NCBI RefSeq assembly: GCF_001428435.1 | Contig: NZ_LMSO01000009.1 | Coordinates: 456,389-520,388 of the forward strand | From: Arthrobacter sp. Soil782 | GTDB lineage: Bacteria; Actinomycetota; Actinomycetes; Actinomycetales; Micrococcaceae | Length of the DNA: 64,000 bases | Direction: 5' to 3' | Part shown: positions 42,129-50,750 of the stretch, piece after piece | Layout: every line of letters starts with the position of its first letter | How positions within the stretch are numbered: position 1 is the first letter of the stretch | Translations under genes and position numbers: made by a program | Notes under the pieces: generated by a model | Database searches by the model: none | What the model was told of the DNA's origin: nothing | What the model saw: the letters and a program-made list of their open reading frames with translations, nothing else

Positions 42129-43385
42129 ATGCGTACTTTCCGCCGCCTTCACCTGTTTGCCCTGACCCGTTCGCTGCTTGCGCGGGCAGCCATGGCGTTC
42201 GCCGCCGTGCAGGCGCTGGTCATCGCCACCATCGTGATTATTGATGCAGTGGAAAAGAAGCTGCGCAGCAAGCGTCCGGGCTTTCCGCACCCCGGAACAT
42301 TTGAATCAGAAGTGGCGGGATCGAAAACCGCCGTTATTACCTACGGGCATGACCTGTACGAGGACATGCTGGCCTCTATCCGGAACGCCCGGCACACCAT
42401 CATGCTGGAGACCTACATCTGGAAGGGCGACGCCATTGGACGCCAGTTCAAGGACGCGCTGAATGAGGCGGCGGCCCGTGGTGTGAAGGTGTACGTAATC
42501 TATGACGGGTTCGCGAACCTCGTTGTTCCGTTCACGTTTTACCGGTTCCACCCGAATGTGCAGGTCTTCCGGTTCCCGGTACTGCGCCCGTCGATCGTCT
42601 TCACGAATATCCGGGGTACAGGCTTCGATCACCGCAAAATCATGGTGGTGGATGATTCCATCGGGTACGTCGGAGGCTACAACATCGGGTCGCTGTACGC
42701 CTCGAAGTGGCGTGACACGCACCTGAGGATCGAAGGAAGGTCCGTCTGGGAGTTGCGCCAGGCGTTTGTTGCGTTCTGGAATTCCGCTCCGACACAGCGC
42801 CATCGCGCGTTGGAGGAAACCAGTGCGGAGTTCTGGGAACCGCGTCTGCGCGCGGTCAACAACATTCCGGCCAACCTCGTTTTCCCGATCCGCGGGGTCT
42901 ATCTGGACGCCATCAATCGCGCCCACAGCCACATCTACATGACCACGGCCTACTTCATCCCTGACCAGCAGATCCTTGAGGCGCTCCTGCGCGCCAGCAA
43001 ACGCGGGGTGGATGTCCGGGTCATTCTGCCGGAGGACTCCAACCATGTGGTCTCCGACTGGCTGTCCCGCGGGTTCTACTCGGCACTGCTGCGCGACGGC
43101 GTGAAGATCCTTCTGTACCAGAACGCGATGATTCACGCGAAGACCGCAACTGTGGACGGCGAATGGACCACGGTCGGAACCGCCAACATCGACCGGTTGA
43201 GCCTGACCGGGAACTACGAGATCAACATTGAACTGTTCGATGAGAAGCTCGCCGCCACCATGGAGCGCATCTTCGAGATTGACAGCAGCAACTGCCGGGA
43301 ACTCTCACTCGAAGAATGGGAAGGCCGCCATATCGTGGCACGCGTCAGCGAAGCGATCCTCGCTCCCCTGCGGCCATTCCTCTAA
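42129..43385 (+). CDS. Phospholipase D-like cardiolipin synthase homologue (short type)
   Basis: 418 aa from ATG 42129. One N-terminal membrane helix (about 18-42) and two HKD motifs: DHRKIMVVD and IHAKTATVD. With one helix and no inner-membrane pair it resembles ClsB-type enzymes or PLD-family phosphatidyltransferases. It is transcribed after the MBL gene with 50 bp between, but has its own leaderless promoter. It differs clearly from the longer PLD protein at 1364, so the two are not a recent duplication. Confidence 0.83.
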   Translation: MRTFRRLHLFALTRSLLARAAMAFAAVQALVIATIVIIDAVEKKLRSKRPGFPHPGTFESEVAGSKTAVITYGHDLYEDMLASIRNARHTIMLETYIWKGDAIGRQFKDALNEAAARGVKVYVIYDGFANLVVPFTFYRFHPNVQVFRFPVLRPSIVFTNIRGTGFDHRKIMVVDDSIGYVGGYNIGSLYASKWRDTHLRIEGRSVWELRQAFVAFWNSAPTQRHRALEETSAEFWEPRLRAVNNIPANLVFPIRGVYLDAINRAHSHIYMTTAYFIPDQQILEALLRASKRGVDVRVILPEDSNHVVSDWLSRGFYSALLRDGVKILLYQNAMIHAKTATVDGEWTTVGTANIDRLSLTGNYEINIELFDEKLAATMERIFEIDSSNCRELSLEEWEGRHIVARVSEAILAPLRPFL

Positions 43386-43391
43386 CCTGCA

Positions 43392-44120
43392 TCAGGGAGC
43401 AAAGGTGGGCTCGGGAGATAGAGCCGAGTTTTTGTCGACGGAGAAGCGGTCCAGATACCCGACTTTGGACTGATGGACGTGATCGGCCATCAGCTGCTCT
43501 GCATTCGCGGAGTTGCCGGAGTCGATCGCCGCAAGAATGCTCCTGTGCTCGCTCCAGGACTCCTTGCCGCGGCGGTCGACGTCCGTTGCGTAGAGCCATT
43601 CGATCTTGCCTGCGATCTGGCGCAGCAGCGCCGTCAGCGAGGCGCTGCCGCTTAATTCCGCCACACCCAGGTGGAACCGGATGTTGAGTTCGGGCAGGAG
43701 ATCGAGCCGGTTCTGCGCGACAGCGGCATCTCCCTCATCGAGCACTGCTGCCAGCACTTTCCGGGCCTGCCACCACTCAACGCTGGGCGCGCCTGAATCG
43801 AACTGCGCAGCAGCCCGGTGCGCTGCGCGCCGGGCCGTTGCCGATTCCAGGGCTTCGCGGACGAAAAACAGGTCCTCGGCGTCGTCAACAGGGATCTTCG
43901 ACACCGTTGATCCGGCATAGGGCTTGGACTCGACGAAACCCTCGGCCTCCAACATGCGGAGAGCTTCCCGGACAGGAACCCGCGAGATTCCGTACTTGGC
44001 TGCGAGCGCTGCCTCGGTCACGCGGGTGCCCGGCGGCAACGCACCGAAGATGATGTCCCTCCGGATTTCGTCCTGGACGCGTTGCCTCGGTGCAGCGTCT
44101 TCGCTATCGGCCGGCTGCAT
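43392..44120 (-). CDS. GntR-family regulator, FCD (FadR) type
   Basis: 242 aa. Winged-helix N-terminus (about 12-75) with LPPGTRVTEAALAAKYGISRVPVREALRMLEAEGFV, the standard GntR recognition helix, then an all-helical FCD ligand domain with metal-site residues in ELNIRFHLGV and SEHRSILAAI. It overlaps the ggt stop by 17 nt and is the second gene of that operon, so it most likely controls ggt through the GTATAC sites upstream. The ligand is unknown. Confidence 0.87.
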   Translation of the reverse strand: MQPADSEDAAPRQRVQDEIRRDIIFGALPPGTRVTEAALAAKYGISRVPVREALRMLEAEGFVESKPYAGSTVSKIPVDDAEDLFFVREALESATARRAAHRAAAQFDSGAPSVEWWQARKVLAAVLDEGDAAVAQNRLDLLPELNIRFHLGVAELSGSASLTALLRQIAGKIEWLYATDVDRRGKESWSEHRSILAAIDSGNSANAEQLMADHVHQSKVGYLDRFSVDKNSALSPEPTFAP

Positions 44121-45915
44121 AGCCCTGCGCTCCGCGCGGGTTGGCCGCAGCCATCAAAACTCCTGTCGCCGGGTCGCTGACAACAGCCGACAGCCGGCCG
44201 AGCGCCCAGTCTCCCGCCCTCGTGACGACGTGACCGCGTTGTTCCAGGTCGGCGATGACCTCCTCACCCAGCCGGTCTTCGACCACGGCGCCGCCAGGCT
44301 CCCAGGTGCGTGGAAAGAAAGAGCCGGGTATCGACGTCGTGTGCAGGGACGGCGCGTCGATGGCCTGCTGCGGTGAGTAGCCGCCGACAATCGTGCGAAG
44401 GATATAGACCAGCTGCCACTGGTCCTGCTGGTCACCGCCGGGAGAGCCGAGCGCAACAACTGGCTTGCCGTCTTTGAGGATCAAGGTCGGTGTCAGAGTG
44501 GTGCGAGGCCGCTTTCCCGGCTCCAACGAGGATGGTGCGCCCTCCTCGAGCCAGGTCATCTGTAGGCGGGAGCCCAGGCAGAACCCGAGTTCGGGGATGG
44601 TGGGAGATGACTGCAGCCAGCCGCCCGACGGCGTCGCGGAAATCATGTTCCCCCACTGGTCAACCACGTCGATGTGGCAGGTATCGCCGCGTGTCTCGCC
44701 GTCGCGGGAGACGGTGGGCTCCCCTACCCCCGCGAAGCCGTCCTTACCCGTCAGCGCCGGCGGTGTGTATTCCGTCCGCAGCGGCGGTGTGAACGGCGTA
44801 TGCCCGGGGGCAGTCCCGGGGCGGAACTCGGTGGAAGCCTGATCGGTGATAAGCGCCCTGCGCTCGGCTGCATATTCTTCGGATAGCAGGTATTCCATCG
44901 GCACGTCGGAATCACCGTAGTATGCCTCGCGGTCTGCGATGGCCAGCTTCTGCGCTTCCAGGATGGTGTGCGCGCCGAGGGCTGTGGACGGGTCCATGTG
45001 ATCGTCCCCGAATCCGTTCAGGATGGCGAGGGTCTGCAGCAGGGCCGGGCCCTGACCCCACGGGCCGGTCTTGGCAATGGTGTAGCCGCGGAAGTCGAGA
45101 GTGGTGGCCTCCTCGTAGCCGGCCTGGAAGTTCGCGAAGTCCTGAAGGCTCATCACTCCCGCGTGATCCTGACCCGACGAGTGGCGGTGCGGTGTACTGA
45201 TGAAGTCGACTGCAGCCCGGGCGACGAAACCTTCGCTCCACTCGCGCCGGGCGGCGTCGATGCGTTCCTCGCGGGAGCCTGCGCCGCTCCCTGCGGCAAC
45301 GAGTCGGTCGAGCACTGAGGCGTAAGCCTCGTTTTTCACGATGTCGCCTTCTGCCGGGATTTTCCCGTCCGGCATCCAGAGCGCTGCGGAAGTGGGCCAG
45401 TGTTCGGTGAACAGCTCCTTGACGGCGTTGATCGTTGCACCGACCCGGGCCAGCACCGGGTGCCCGTGACGGGCGTAGCGGCAGGCGAAAGCCAGGACGT
45501 CGGCAAGTTCCCAGCTGCCGTGGTCCCGGAGCAGCAGGAACCAGGCGTCGACGGCGGCCGGGACGGCGGCTGCGAGCGCTCCGGCGCCTGGAACCAGCTC
45601 GAGTCCTTCGGAGAGGTAGTGCTCCCGGGTTGCACCGGCGGGAGCCGGTCCCTGTCCCATCAGGACCACGGGCTTTGAGGGGTTTTCCGCGGTGGCGAAG
45701 ACGCCGGTCATGTCGCCGCCGGGACCGTTGAGGTGCGGTTCAACGACATGGAGCACGAAGGCTCCGGCGACGGCAGCATCGAAAGCATTGCCGCCGCGTT
45801 CCAGGACGGCCTGCGCAGATGCCGTTGCCAGCCAATGCGTTGAGGCGCTCATGCCGAAGTTGCCTTGGAGCGTGGGGCGGGTGGTGAAGGAACCCGGGGC
45901 GACAAAAGCGGGCAT
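44104..45915 (-). CDS. ggt: Gamma-glutamyltransferase
   Basis: 603 aa, cytoplasmic-looking (no signal peptide), whereas many bacterial enzymes are exported. Self-cleaving Ntn hydrolase. The nucleophile is Thr412 in DTCHIDVVDQWGNM, where family members commonly read Thr-Thr-His; the neighbour is Cys here. GGGWLQSS-type loop and SLEPGKRPRTTLTPTLI are also conserved, as is ALGSPGGDQQDQWQL. It hydrolyses or transfers gamma-glutamyl groups, e.g. from glutathione-like or gamma-glutamyl compounds. First gene of a two-gene operon with the GntR regulator. Confidence 0.88.
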   Translation of the reverse strand: MPAFVAPGSFTTRPTLQGNFGMSASTHWLATASAQAVLERGGNAFDAAVAGAFVLHVVEPHLNGPGGDMTGVFATAENPSKPVVLMGQGPAPAGATREHYLSEGLELVPGAGALAAAVPAAVDAWFLLLRDHGSWELADVLAFACRYARHGHPVLARVGATINAVKELFTEHWPTSAALWMPDGKIPAEGDIVKNEAYASVLDRLVAAGSGAGSREERIDAARREWSEGFVARAAVDFISTPHRHSSGQDHAGVMSLQDFANFQAGYEEATTLDFRGYTIAKTGPWGQGPALLQTLAILNGFGDDHMDPSTALGAHTILEAQKLAIADREAYYGDSDVPMEYLLSEEYAAERRALITDQASTEFRPGTAPGHTPFTPPLRTEYTPPALTGKDGFAGVGEPTVSRDGETRGDTCHIDVVDQWGNMISATPSGGWLQSSPTIPELGFCLGSRLQMTWLEEGAPSSLEPGKRPRTTLTPTLILKDGKPVVALGSPGGDQQDQWQLVYILRTIVGGYSPQQAIDAPSLHTTSIPGSFFPRTWEPGGAVVEDRLGEEVIADLEQRGHVVTRAGDWALGRLSAVVSDPATGVLMAAANPRGAQGYAAGR

Positions 45916-45947
45916 CGTTGTCCGTTCGGGGAGGCGTTGTTGTGTAG

Positions 45948-45990
45948 TTTCGTATACAAACTATCGTGTCGACCGACCTTCGTATACCTT
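45948..45990. promoter_or_regulatory. Two TTCGTATAC operator-like sites upstream of ggt
   Basis: TTCGTATACAA (45949-45959) and TTCGTATACCT (45979-45989) share the core GTATAC, their centres exactly 30 bp apart, about three helical turns. FCD-type GntR proteins commonly bind TTGTATACAA-like palindromes, and such a regulator is encoded in this operon. Confidence 0.55.
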
Positions 45991-46091
45991 TTTGGGGAAC
46001 CGTATGACAGCTACCCGTCTTTCCACCGATCGCCTGCACCTGACGCTGATGCTGGTGTTGTTCAGGACAATGAGTTGGCTGAGGTGTCCGG

Positions 46092-46829
46092 CTAGGCCTC
46101 AAAGTGCGTGGTTGCGCTCGCGTTGTTCACCGACTCGACAACAGCCGCAGCAACCGCATGAAGCTTCACGTTCCGTGCGTTCGAGGCGGCCTTCAGGATA
46201 TTGACCGCTTCATCCTGGCTGCAGCGGTTCTGGCCCATGATGATGCCCACTGCAAGGTCTATGGTGGTGCGGTTCTCCATTGCGACACTCATGTGCTCGT
46301 TGTGCTCCATGAGAGTGGCCACGCGGACAGCTATCTGCAGTGAACGGGAAGCCCTGCGCGCGAACTGCTCAGCGGCGTCGATGCTTTCGGCATTGAACGC
46401 GAGCGGTTCTCGGCAGTACAGATCCAGGCCTGCATTTGCGTCTCCCTCGAGGAGAATCGGCACGCCGAGCGCTGAGCGGATGCCATGCCCCGCGACAGCT
46501 CCCGTGTACTCGCCGAAACGCTCCTCCTCCTGGAAGTCCTGCACTACTACCGTGGTGTACTCACGTGCCGCGCGCAGGCAGGGGCCGTCATCGAATGCGT
46601 ATTGAACCTCGTCCATGTTGCGGGCTTCCGGGCTGCTGCTGGCAACCGTCGCGGCACGCTTTGGACGCAGGAGGGTTACGGCCGAGTACATCGTCTTACC
46701 GGTAATCTCACCGAGTTCACGAGCGGCGATCTTCACCATCCCATCAAGAAATTCGTCGATCTGCGCGCTCTCGAGCACGAGGTCCTGCAGCTCGCCGCGG
46801 ATCGAATTTCCCTCGACTTCACCCGTCAC
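46092..46829 (-). CDS. GAF-ANTAR RNA-binding regulator
   Basis: 245 aa from GTG 46829, seven bases behind GAGGCGGG; TTG 46835 is also possible. GAF sensor about residues 10-165 (SAVTLLRPKRAATVASSSPEARNMDE, DDGPCLRAAREY, SALGVPILL). The C-terminal ANTAR helix bundle (about 180-240, RTTIDLAVGIIMGQNRCSQDEAVNIL) binds paired-hexaloop RNA hairpins to prevent transcription termination. The RNA target is not visible nearby. Cytoplasmic. Confidence 0.87.
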   Translation of the reverse strand: MTGEVEGNSIRGELQDLVLESAQIDEFLDGMVKIAARELGEITGKTMYSAVTLLRPKRAATVASSSPEARNMDEVQYAFDDGPCLRAAREYTTVVVQDFQEEERFGEYTGAVAGHGIRSALGVPILLEGDANAGLDLYCREPLAFNAESIDAAEQFARRASRSLQIAVRVATLMEHNEHMSVAMENRTTIDLAVGIIMGQNRCSQDEAVNILKAASNARNVKLHAVAAAVVESVNNASATTHFEA

Positions 46830-46958
46830 GTTCAAACCCGCCTCTACTCAATGGTGATGCACCTGCACGATAGCAGGACGGCTCGGGGGGTTGTGGGGCT
46901 GAATGGACACCCGTAGCCTGAATCCGATAAACAGTCTACTTACTATTGGAGGCCGGTT

Positions 46959-47198
46959 GTGAAGATCAGCGACGTCACCTGGAACGAACAGGCCCGGGAG
47001 AAGATTCTTGTCGATGCAGACAAAGCTCTGCAGGAAGCGGTGAAAGAGGCGGCGGCTGCGCACTCCGGCGGTGACCGGGATCAGGTGTACAAGTTCCTGT
47101 TCGAGAAGCTGCAGCCCCAGTTCGTCGACTTCGAGCCGGGCCCGGACCTCAGCGAGTACGCGGACGCAATCGCCAACGGCGAGTTCTCCGGAGAGTAG
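46959..47198 (+). CDS. Small hypothetical protein
   Basis: 79 aa from GTG 46959 with GGAGG upstream. Acidic, helical first half (WNEQAREKILVDADKALQEAVKEAAA), followed by a region with aromatic and charged residues (VYKFLFEKLQPQFVDFEPGPDLSEYADAI). Not recognised; no signal peptide. It is followed after 3 bp by the small acetyltransferase, suggesting co-translation. Confidence 0.7.
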   Translation: MKISDVTWNEQAREKILVDADKALQEAVKEAAAAHSGGDRDQVYKFLFEKLQPQFVDFEPGPDLSEYADAIANGEFSGE

Positions 47199-47201
47199 CT
47201 C

Positions 47202-47489
47202 ATGGCTGCTGACGTACAGGTAACAAACAACACCGGCGCCGGGCGGTACGAGATCACTCTCGATGGGAACCCGGCCGGCTTCGCGGCGTACCGCCTCAAG
47301 GACCAGCAGGTCACCTTCACCCACACTGAGGTGGATTCGGCCTTCGAGGGTCACGGACTCGGAAGCGCCCTCGCACGGTTTGCCCTGGACGATGTCCGGG
47401 AACGTGGGTTACACGCCGTGCCCCGCTGCCCGTTCATCGCCGCGTACATCGAGCGGCACCCCGAGTATCAGGACCTGGTAGCCAGCTGA
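47202..47489 (+). CDS. YjdJ-type small GNAT N-acetyltransferase
   Basis: 95 aa. A minimal GNAT fold with the short actinobacterial/Bacillus YjdJ layout: FTHTEVDSAFEGHGLGSALARFAL (acetyl-CoA loop G-H-G-L-G) and the C-terminal VPRCPFIAAYIERHPEY. Members acetylate small molecules; substrate unknown. It ends 5 bp from the convergent DUF1992 gene. Confidence 0.85.
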   Translation: MAADVQVTNNTGAGRYEITLDGNPAGFAAYRLKDQQVTFTHTEVDSAFEGHGLGSALARFALDDVRERGLHAVPRCPFIAAYIERHPEYQDLVAS

Positions 47490-47493
47490 AAAG

Positions 47494-48117
47494 CTAACGA
47501 CGACGGCGCCACCACGGTGAGCGTTTCGCTGCCTTCTGTTGGGCTGCTTCCCGATCGGCCTCCTGTGCGGCCGTTTCGTCCTGCTCAACCTGCGCATGGC
47601 GTGCTGCTCGACGTTCACGCCATCGTTCAATTTCCTGCTCAACGTCCCGCGTCTTGGTCACCACGGGCGGTCCACCCAGGAGCTGTCTGCGGGCATCAAC
47701 GACCTGCCGGTTGAAGTCCTCGAGTAGCTCGCGGACCTTGCTCTCCATGTACTGCTGATCCAGCTTTCCGTCGAGTTCAGCGTCCTCTGTGCGCAGGCGA
47801 AACGGCGCGGGTGCAAGGCCGGAGAGCTGCTCCCTTTCGATCAGTCCTTTGACCCACCAGTCTGGGTCAAGGGTTGCGCCGAGGCCTGGAATCGGCTTGC
47901 CGGCGTACTTCAGGTTGTCGAAATCACCTCGGGCGGTTGCCTGCCGGATCTCGAAATCTGCCTTGGCAGCGAAGTCCGTGATCGGCGCTTGCTCTTCTTC
48001 GTCGTCGTCGACCTGCTCGATGGCCTCCGCGCCGCTGCTTCCGGAGCGGCGCGCGGCCCGATATTCCGAAACGCGCTGCATGCGTCTGGTGCGTTCATTT
48101 CTGTCGTTCATCGTCAC
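47494..48117 (-). CDS. DUF1992 (DnaJ subfamily C28-like) protein
   Basis: 207 aa. The signature FDNLKYAGKPIPGLGATLDPDWWVKGLIEREQL identifies the DUF1992 family; the C-terminal half is Arg/Glu-rich, helical and coiled-coil-like, ending in WWRRRR. The family is named after the human DnaJ C28 homologue but lacks a J domain, so chaperone function is unproven. GTG 48117 and ATG 48111 are both possible starts. Confidence 0.85.
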   Translation of the reverse strand: MTMNDRNERTRRMQRVSEYRAARRSGSSGAEAIEQVDDDEEEQAPITDFAAKADFEIRQATARGDFDNLKYAGKPIPGLGATLDPDWWVKGLIEREQLSGLAPAPFRLRTEDAELDGKLDQQYMESKVRELLEDFNRQVVDARRQLLGGPPVVTKTRDVEQEIERWRERRAARHAQVEQDETAAQEADREAAQQKAAKRSPWWRRRR

Positions 48118-48241
48118 CCGCTTCCGCTGCTTCCCTTCAAGTATTCCGGCAGTGCGGAATGCGGGGCAAGCCGCCGGAGCTCCTGCCCTTAGTACGGACT
48201 GGGCTGGCGCGGCGCAGGGAACTTCATCCGGCTTCGGCCCC

Positions 48242-49255
48242 TCAGTCTCGGAGTTTTCTGAGGCGGTAGGTCAGCTTGGCGCGTCTGTTGCGGTCGTGAC
48301 CCAGGGCGTGCGTCTTGTCGATGTGCTCCTGGCCGTAGTGGACAAGCAGCAGATCATCGGCGGCGCGGACGTGGCCGGGAGCGAACTTGTACTGCACTTT
48401 GCGGGAGATGGCATCCCAATCGGCGGAAGCGACCAGTTCGGAGGCTTGCGCTACCGTGGTGACGCCGTGCATTTCGAGCAGTTCGCGTAACCACTCGTAC
48501 TGTTCGACGCGGCTGCGCGGGTTGCTTGGCAGCGCCTGTTCGAGAATGCTTTCGAGGGCCTCACCCGTGAGGGCAACCGGAAGGAGCGTGACCGCTTCGC
48601 CGGGGTTGGCTTTTTCGGCGGCGACCACACTGCTGATGGTGCTGAACTGGTTATCGGCCAGTTCGATTAGCCCGGACGCCAGAGTGAACGCCCGGTTGAC
48701 CTCCGGCGGCACTGGGCCTGCGCTCTTGTAGCGGATGTCATGCTCAAACTCCGCCCAGGCGTGCTGCAGGATGGTCCGGAACTGCACCTCAAAGCGTTCG
48801 CCGATGTGATTGCGGCACCCGTTCGGTGCGGTTGCCTCACTGACTCTGAGCACGAGGTGCTGACCCGAGTAGCCGAACTCCCCCTTTTCCCGCTGTTCGG
48901 CGGTCTTGTCGACGTGGGCAATAACGTCGAAGGAGTTGCGAAGGGCCGTCATTGCCCGCTCTACGTCGAGCTGAAGGAAGGTGATGACCCGGATGCCGAT
49001 GATGTCATCGATGCCGCGCAGCCCGTCCGCGTACTTCAGGTTTCCATCCGGATTGCAGCGCCTCAATTTCTGCTCCAGGGACTGGTGGTCCTTCACCCGG
49101 TATTCGATCGCGTGATAGTTGAGGCCGTCGTCGTCGAGGCGGGCGGCGATGGCATCCTGGATAGCGTTGGCGGCTGCGCGCTTCTCGTGCTGGGACGCAG
49201 CATATTCCTCGAGCCACTGTTCGATGAGCCGGTCATGGGTGAGATCCGGGTCCAT
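48242..49255 (-). CDS. Stand-alone RelA/SpoT-domain (p)ppGpp synthetase-like protein
   Basis: 337 aa, no HD hydrolase domain. Synthetase motifs: RVKDHQSLEQKLRR, DIIGIRVITFL, the GYSGQH loop that replaces GYRSIH and keeps Tyr and His, and EVQFRTILQHAWAEFEHDIRYK with the metal/ATP Glu. The C-terminal about 130 residues are helical and of unknown type. Stand-alone synthetases make (p)ppGpp or other pyrophosphorylated nucleotides in stress; some such proteins are toxins. RBS GGGAGG before ATG 49255. Confidence 0.85.
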   Translation of the reverse strand: MDPDLTHDRLIEQWLEEYAASQHEKRAAANAIQDAIAARLDDDGLNYHAIEYRVKDHQSLEQKLRRCNPDGNLKYADGLRGIDDIIGIRVITFLQLDVERAMTALRNSFDVIAHVDKTAEQREKGEFGYSGQHLVLRVSEATAPNGCRNHIGERFEVQFRTILQHAWAEFEHDIRYKSAGPVPPEVNRAFTLASGLIELADNQFSTISSVVAAEKANPGEAVTLLPVALTGEALESILEQALPSNPRSRVEQYEWLRELLEMHGVTTVAQASELVASADWDAISRKVQYKFAPGHVRAADDLLLVHYGQEHIDKTHALGHDRNRRAKLTYRLRKLRD

Positions 49256-49316
49256 ACGCCTCCCTACGCTGCGCCGGGTGAACCCAAGCTACTCCCTTTA
49301 CCGGCTCACCATCACG

Positions 49317-50556
49317 TCAGGACGGGCGACCATGTTGCTTTCGCTGAATTTCGATCAGGAATTCCCGGCCGGAATCGGTCACCTTCTTGTCCTCGGATAG
49401 AACGTCTTCGGACTTCGCCAGAACGTTTAGGCACTCCAGCGTCCGAATGACATCACGCACCAGAGCCCGCCCTTCCCTTTCAGTGATGGGACCGTCGTCG
49501 TAAGCGAAGCCGCGGGCTGTCAGGATTTCGGCCATTATTTTGCCACGCAGGTCATAGGACGGGAGGGCGTCCTTCACCAGCCACCGCACGACGACGGCAT
49601 TCACCAGCCCGATCGCAGCAGCCGGCGGGTGCGCAAGACGGTCGGAGAGGTACTCCCACAGCGCGGCATCGCTGTTCACCAGCCGTCTGCCGTTGGGCGT
49701 GAGTACAAGTTTTCCCTTGTACTTGCGCACCAGCTTCCACTCCTGCACCTGGTGGCGAAGATCCAGGATAGGGAGTGTCTGCGCCTCACGATTGAACTTG
49801 CCGTACCAGCGGTCGGTCCATCCCAGCCTGCATGGCTTCCTGCACAACTGACGGTTTCAGATACCCGTCCTTGGTGAGTTCAATGCCTTCGGCGCCAACC
49901 CGCTGCAGCAGCCACTGGACAGGATGGACGACGGCGGCAATCACCTCGGACGGCAACGCCGCGCGCCAGAAGAACCTTGCGAGCTCCGTGAGCTGCTGAT
50001 TAATCGCCTTCACGTCGACGTGTGCCGGATCAAACGCGGTTGCGGACTCCCCCGACACTGACTCGAACCAATCGACGGCATCGGCGGAGTCCTGCTGCTG
50101 ACCCTTCAGCGCCTCGATCAGCTTGTAGTAGCCATGGATGCCGCCGCAATCCTCTACCGGACCTCTCCTACTGGCGGCGATGCATTCGAGGTGGGCAGGC
50201 AGCACCGGATCGTTGCCGACGACGGTGACGAGATGGTCCCAGGCATCACCGAAGTCGTACTCGTATGCCAACTTGGCGCCCGTCCATCCTGCAATCGCAG
50301 CGAGCTCTGTCCGGGATGCGTCTTCAGTGCCGAGCTCATCGGCCGATTCTGCCGGGGTGAAGTCTGGTTGTCCCCGGAAGGTGTCACTCACAGAGAACTG
50401 GTAGAGGTGAAGATCCTGCCAGCCGAAAGCTCTCTGAATTACTTGGTGCAGGTCGCTCAGGAGGATGCTGGCGGAGACGGACAGGGTTCGTTCGATCGGT
50501 GGCGACGATTCATCAATCACAATATGCAGTTGCACACCGGGTACGCGGTCGATCAT
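49317..50556 (-). pseudogene. pRiA4b ORF-3 family gene with a +1 frameshift
   Basis: The first frame (ATG 50556, 256 codons to the TGA at 49786) encodes the family N-terminal domain: YEYDFGDAWDHL, a Cys-Gly-Gly-rich EDCGGIHGYYKL loop and the start of the C-terminal region up to YLKPSVVQEAMQ. The continuation LGWTDRWYGKFNRE...KYKGKLVLTP, needed to complete the family, is in another frame open from 49847. Deleting one G of the GG at about 49827-49828 restores AMQLGWTDRWYG, so one inserted base is the cause. Joined product would be about 410 aa. Family function unknown. Sequencing error not excluded. Confidence 0.8.
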
Positions 50557-50686
50557 AGCTGTGATCCTCTCATCCGCTCCGGAGGTCTTCCCGCTTCCGG
50601 ACGACGCGTGGCTTCACTCTTCACGAACGACGACGACGGCAATTACGCGTGAGTTGTGCGCGGCGCAGCGACGGGGTGCTTTCCAG

Positions 50687-50698
50687 AACGTGCACGTT
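50687..50698. repeat. 12-bp perfect palindrome AACGTGCACGTT
   Basis: It lies in the 194-bp non-coding interval between the HNH nuclease gene and the frameshifted gene, both transcribed leftward. Symmetric site of the kind bound by a dimeric regulator, but no partner is identified. Confidence 0.35.
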
Positions 50699-50750
50699 TT
50701 GAGAGACACTTAGCTCTCCGGAAACCGCGACTGGCGAACGGGCAGGCCGC

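Noticed and set aside
46004-46095. Possible short gene starting MTATRLSTDRLHLTLM behind GGGGAA, divergent from ggt
   Set aside because: The frame runs into the antisense of the GAF-ANTAR gene and shows no family motif; at most a remnant, so not annotated.
48242-50556. RelA-domain protein plus neighbouring genes as a toxin-antitoxin or defence island
   Set aside because: No adjacent antitoxin-like gene, no other defence genes and no mobile-element marks; kept only as a question about the C-terminal part.
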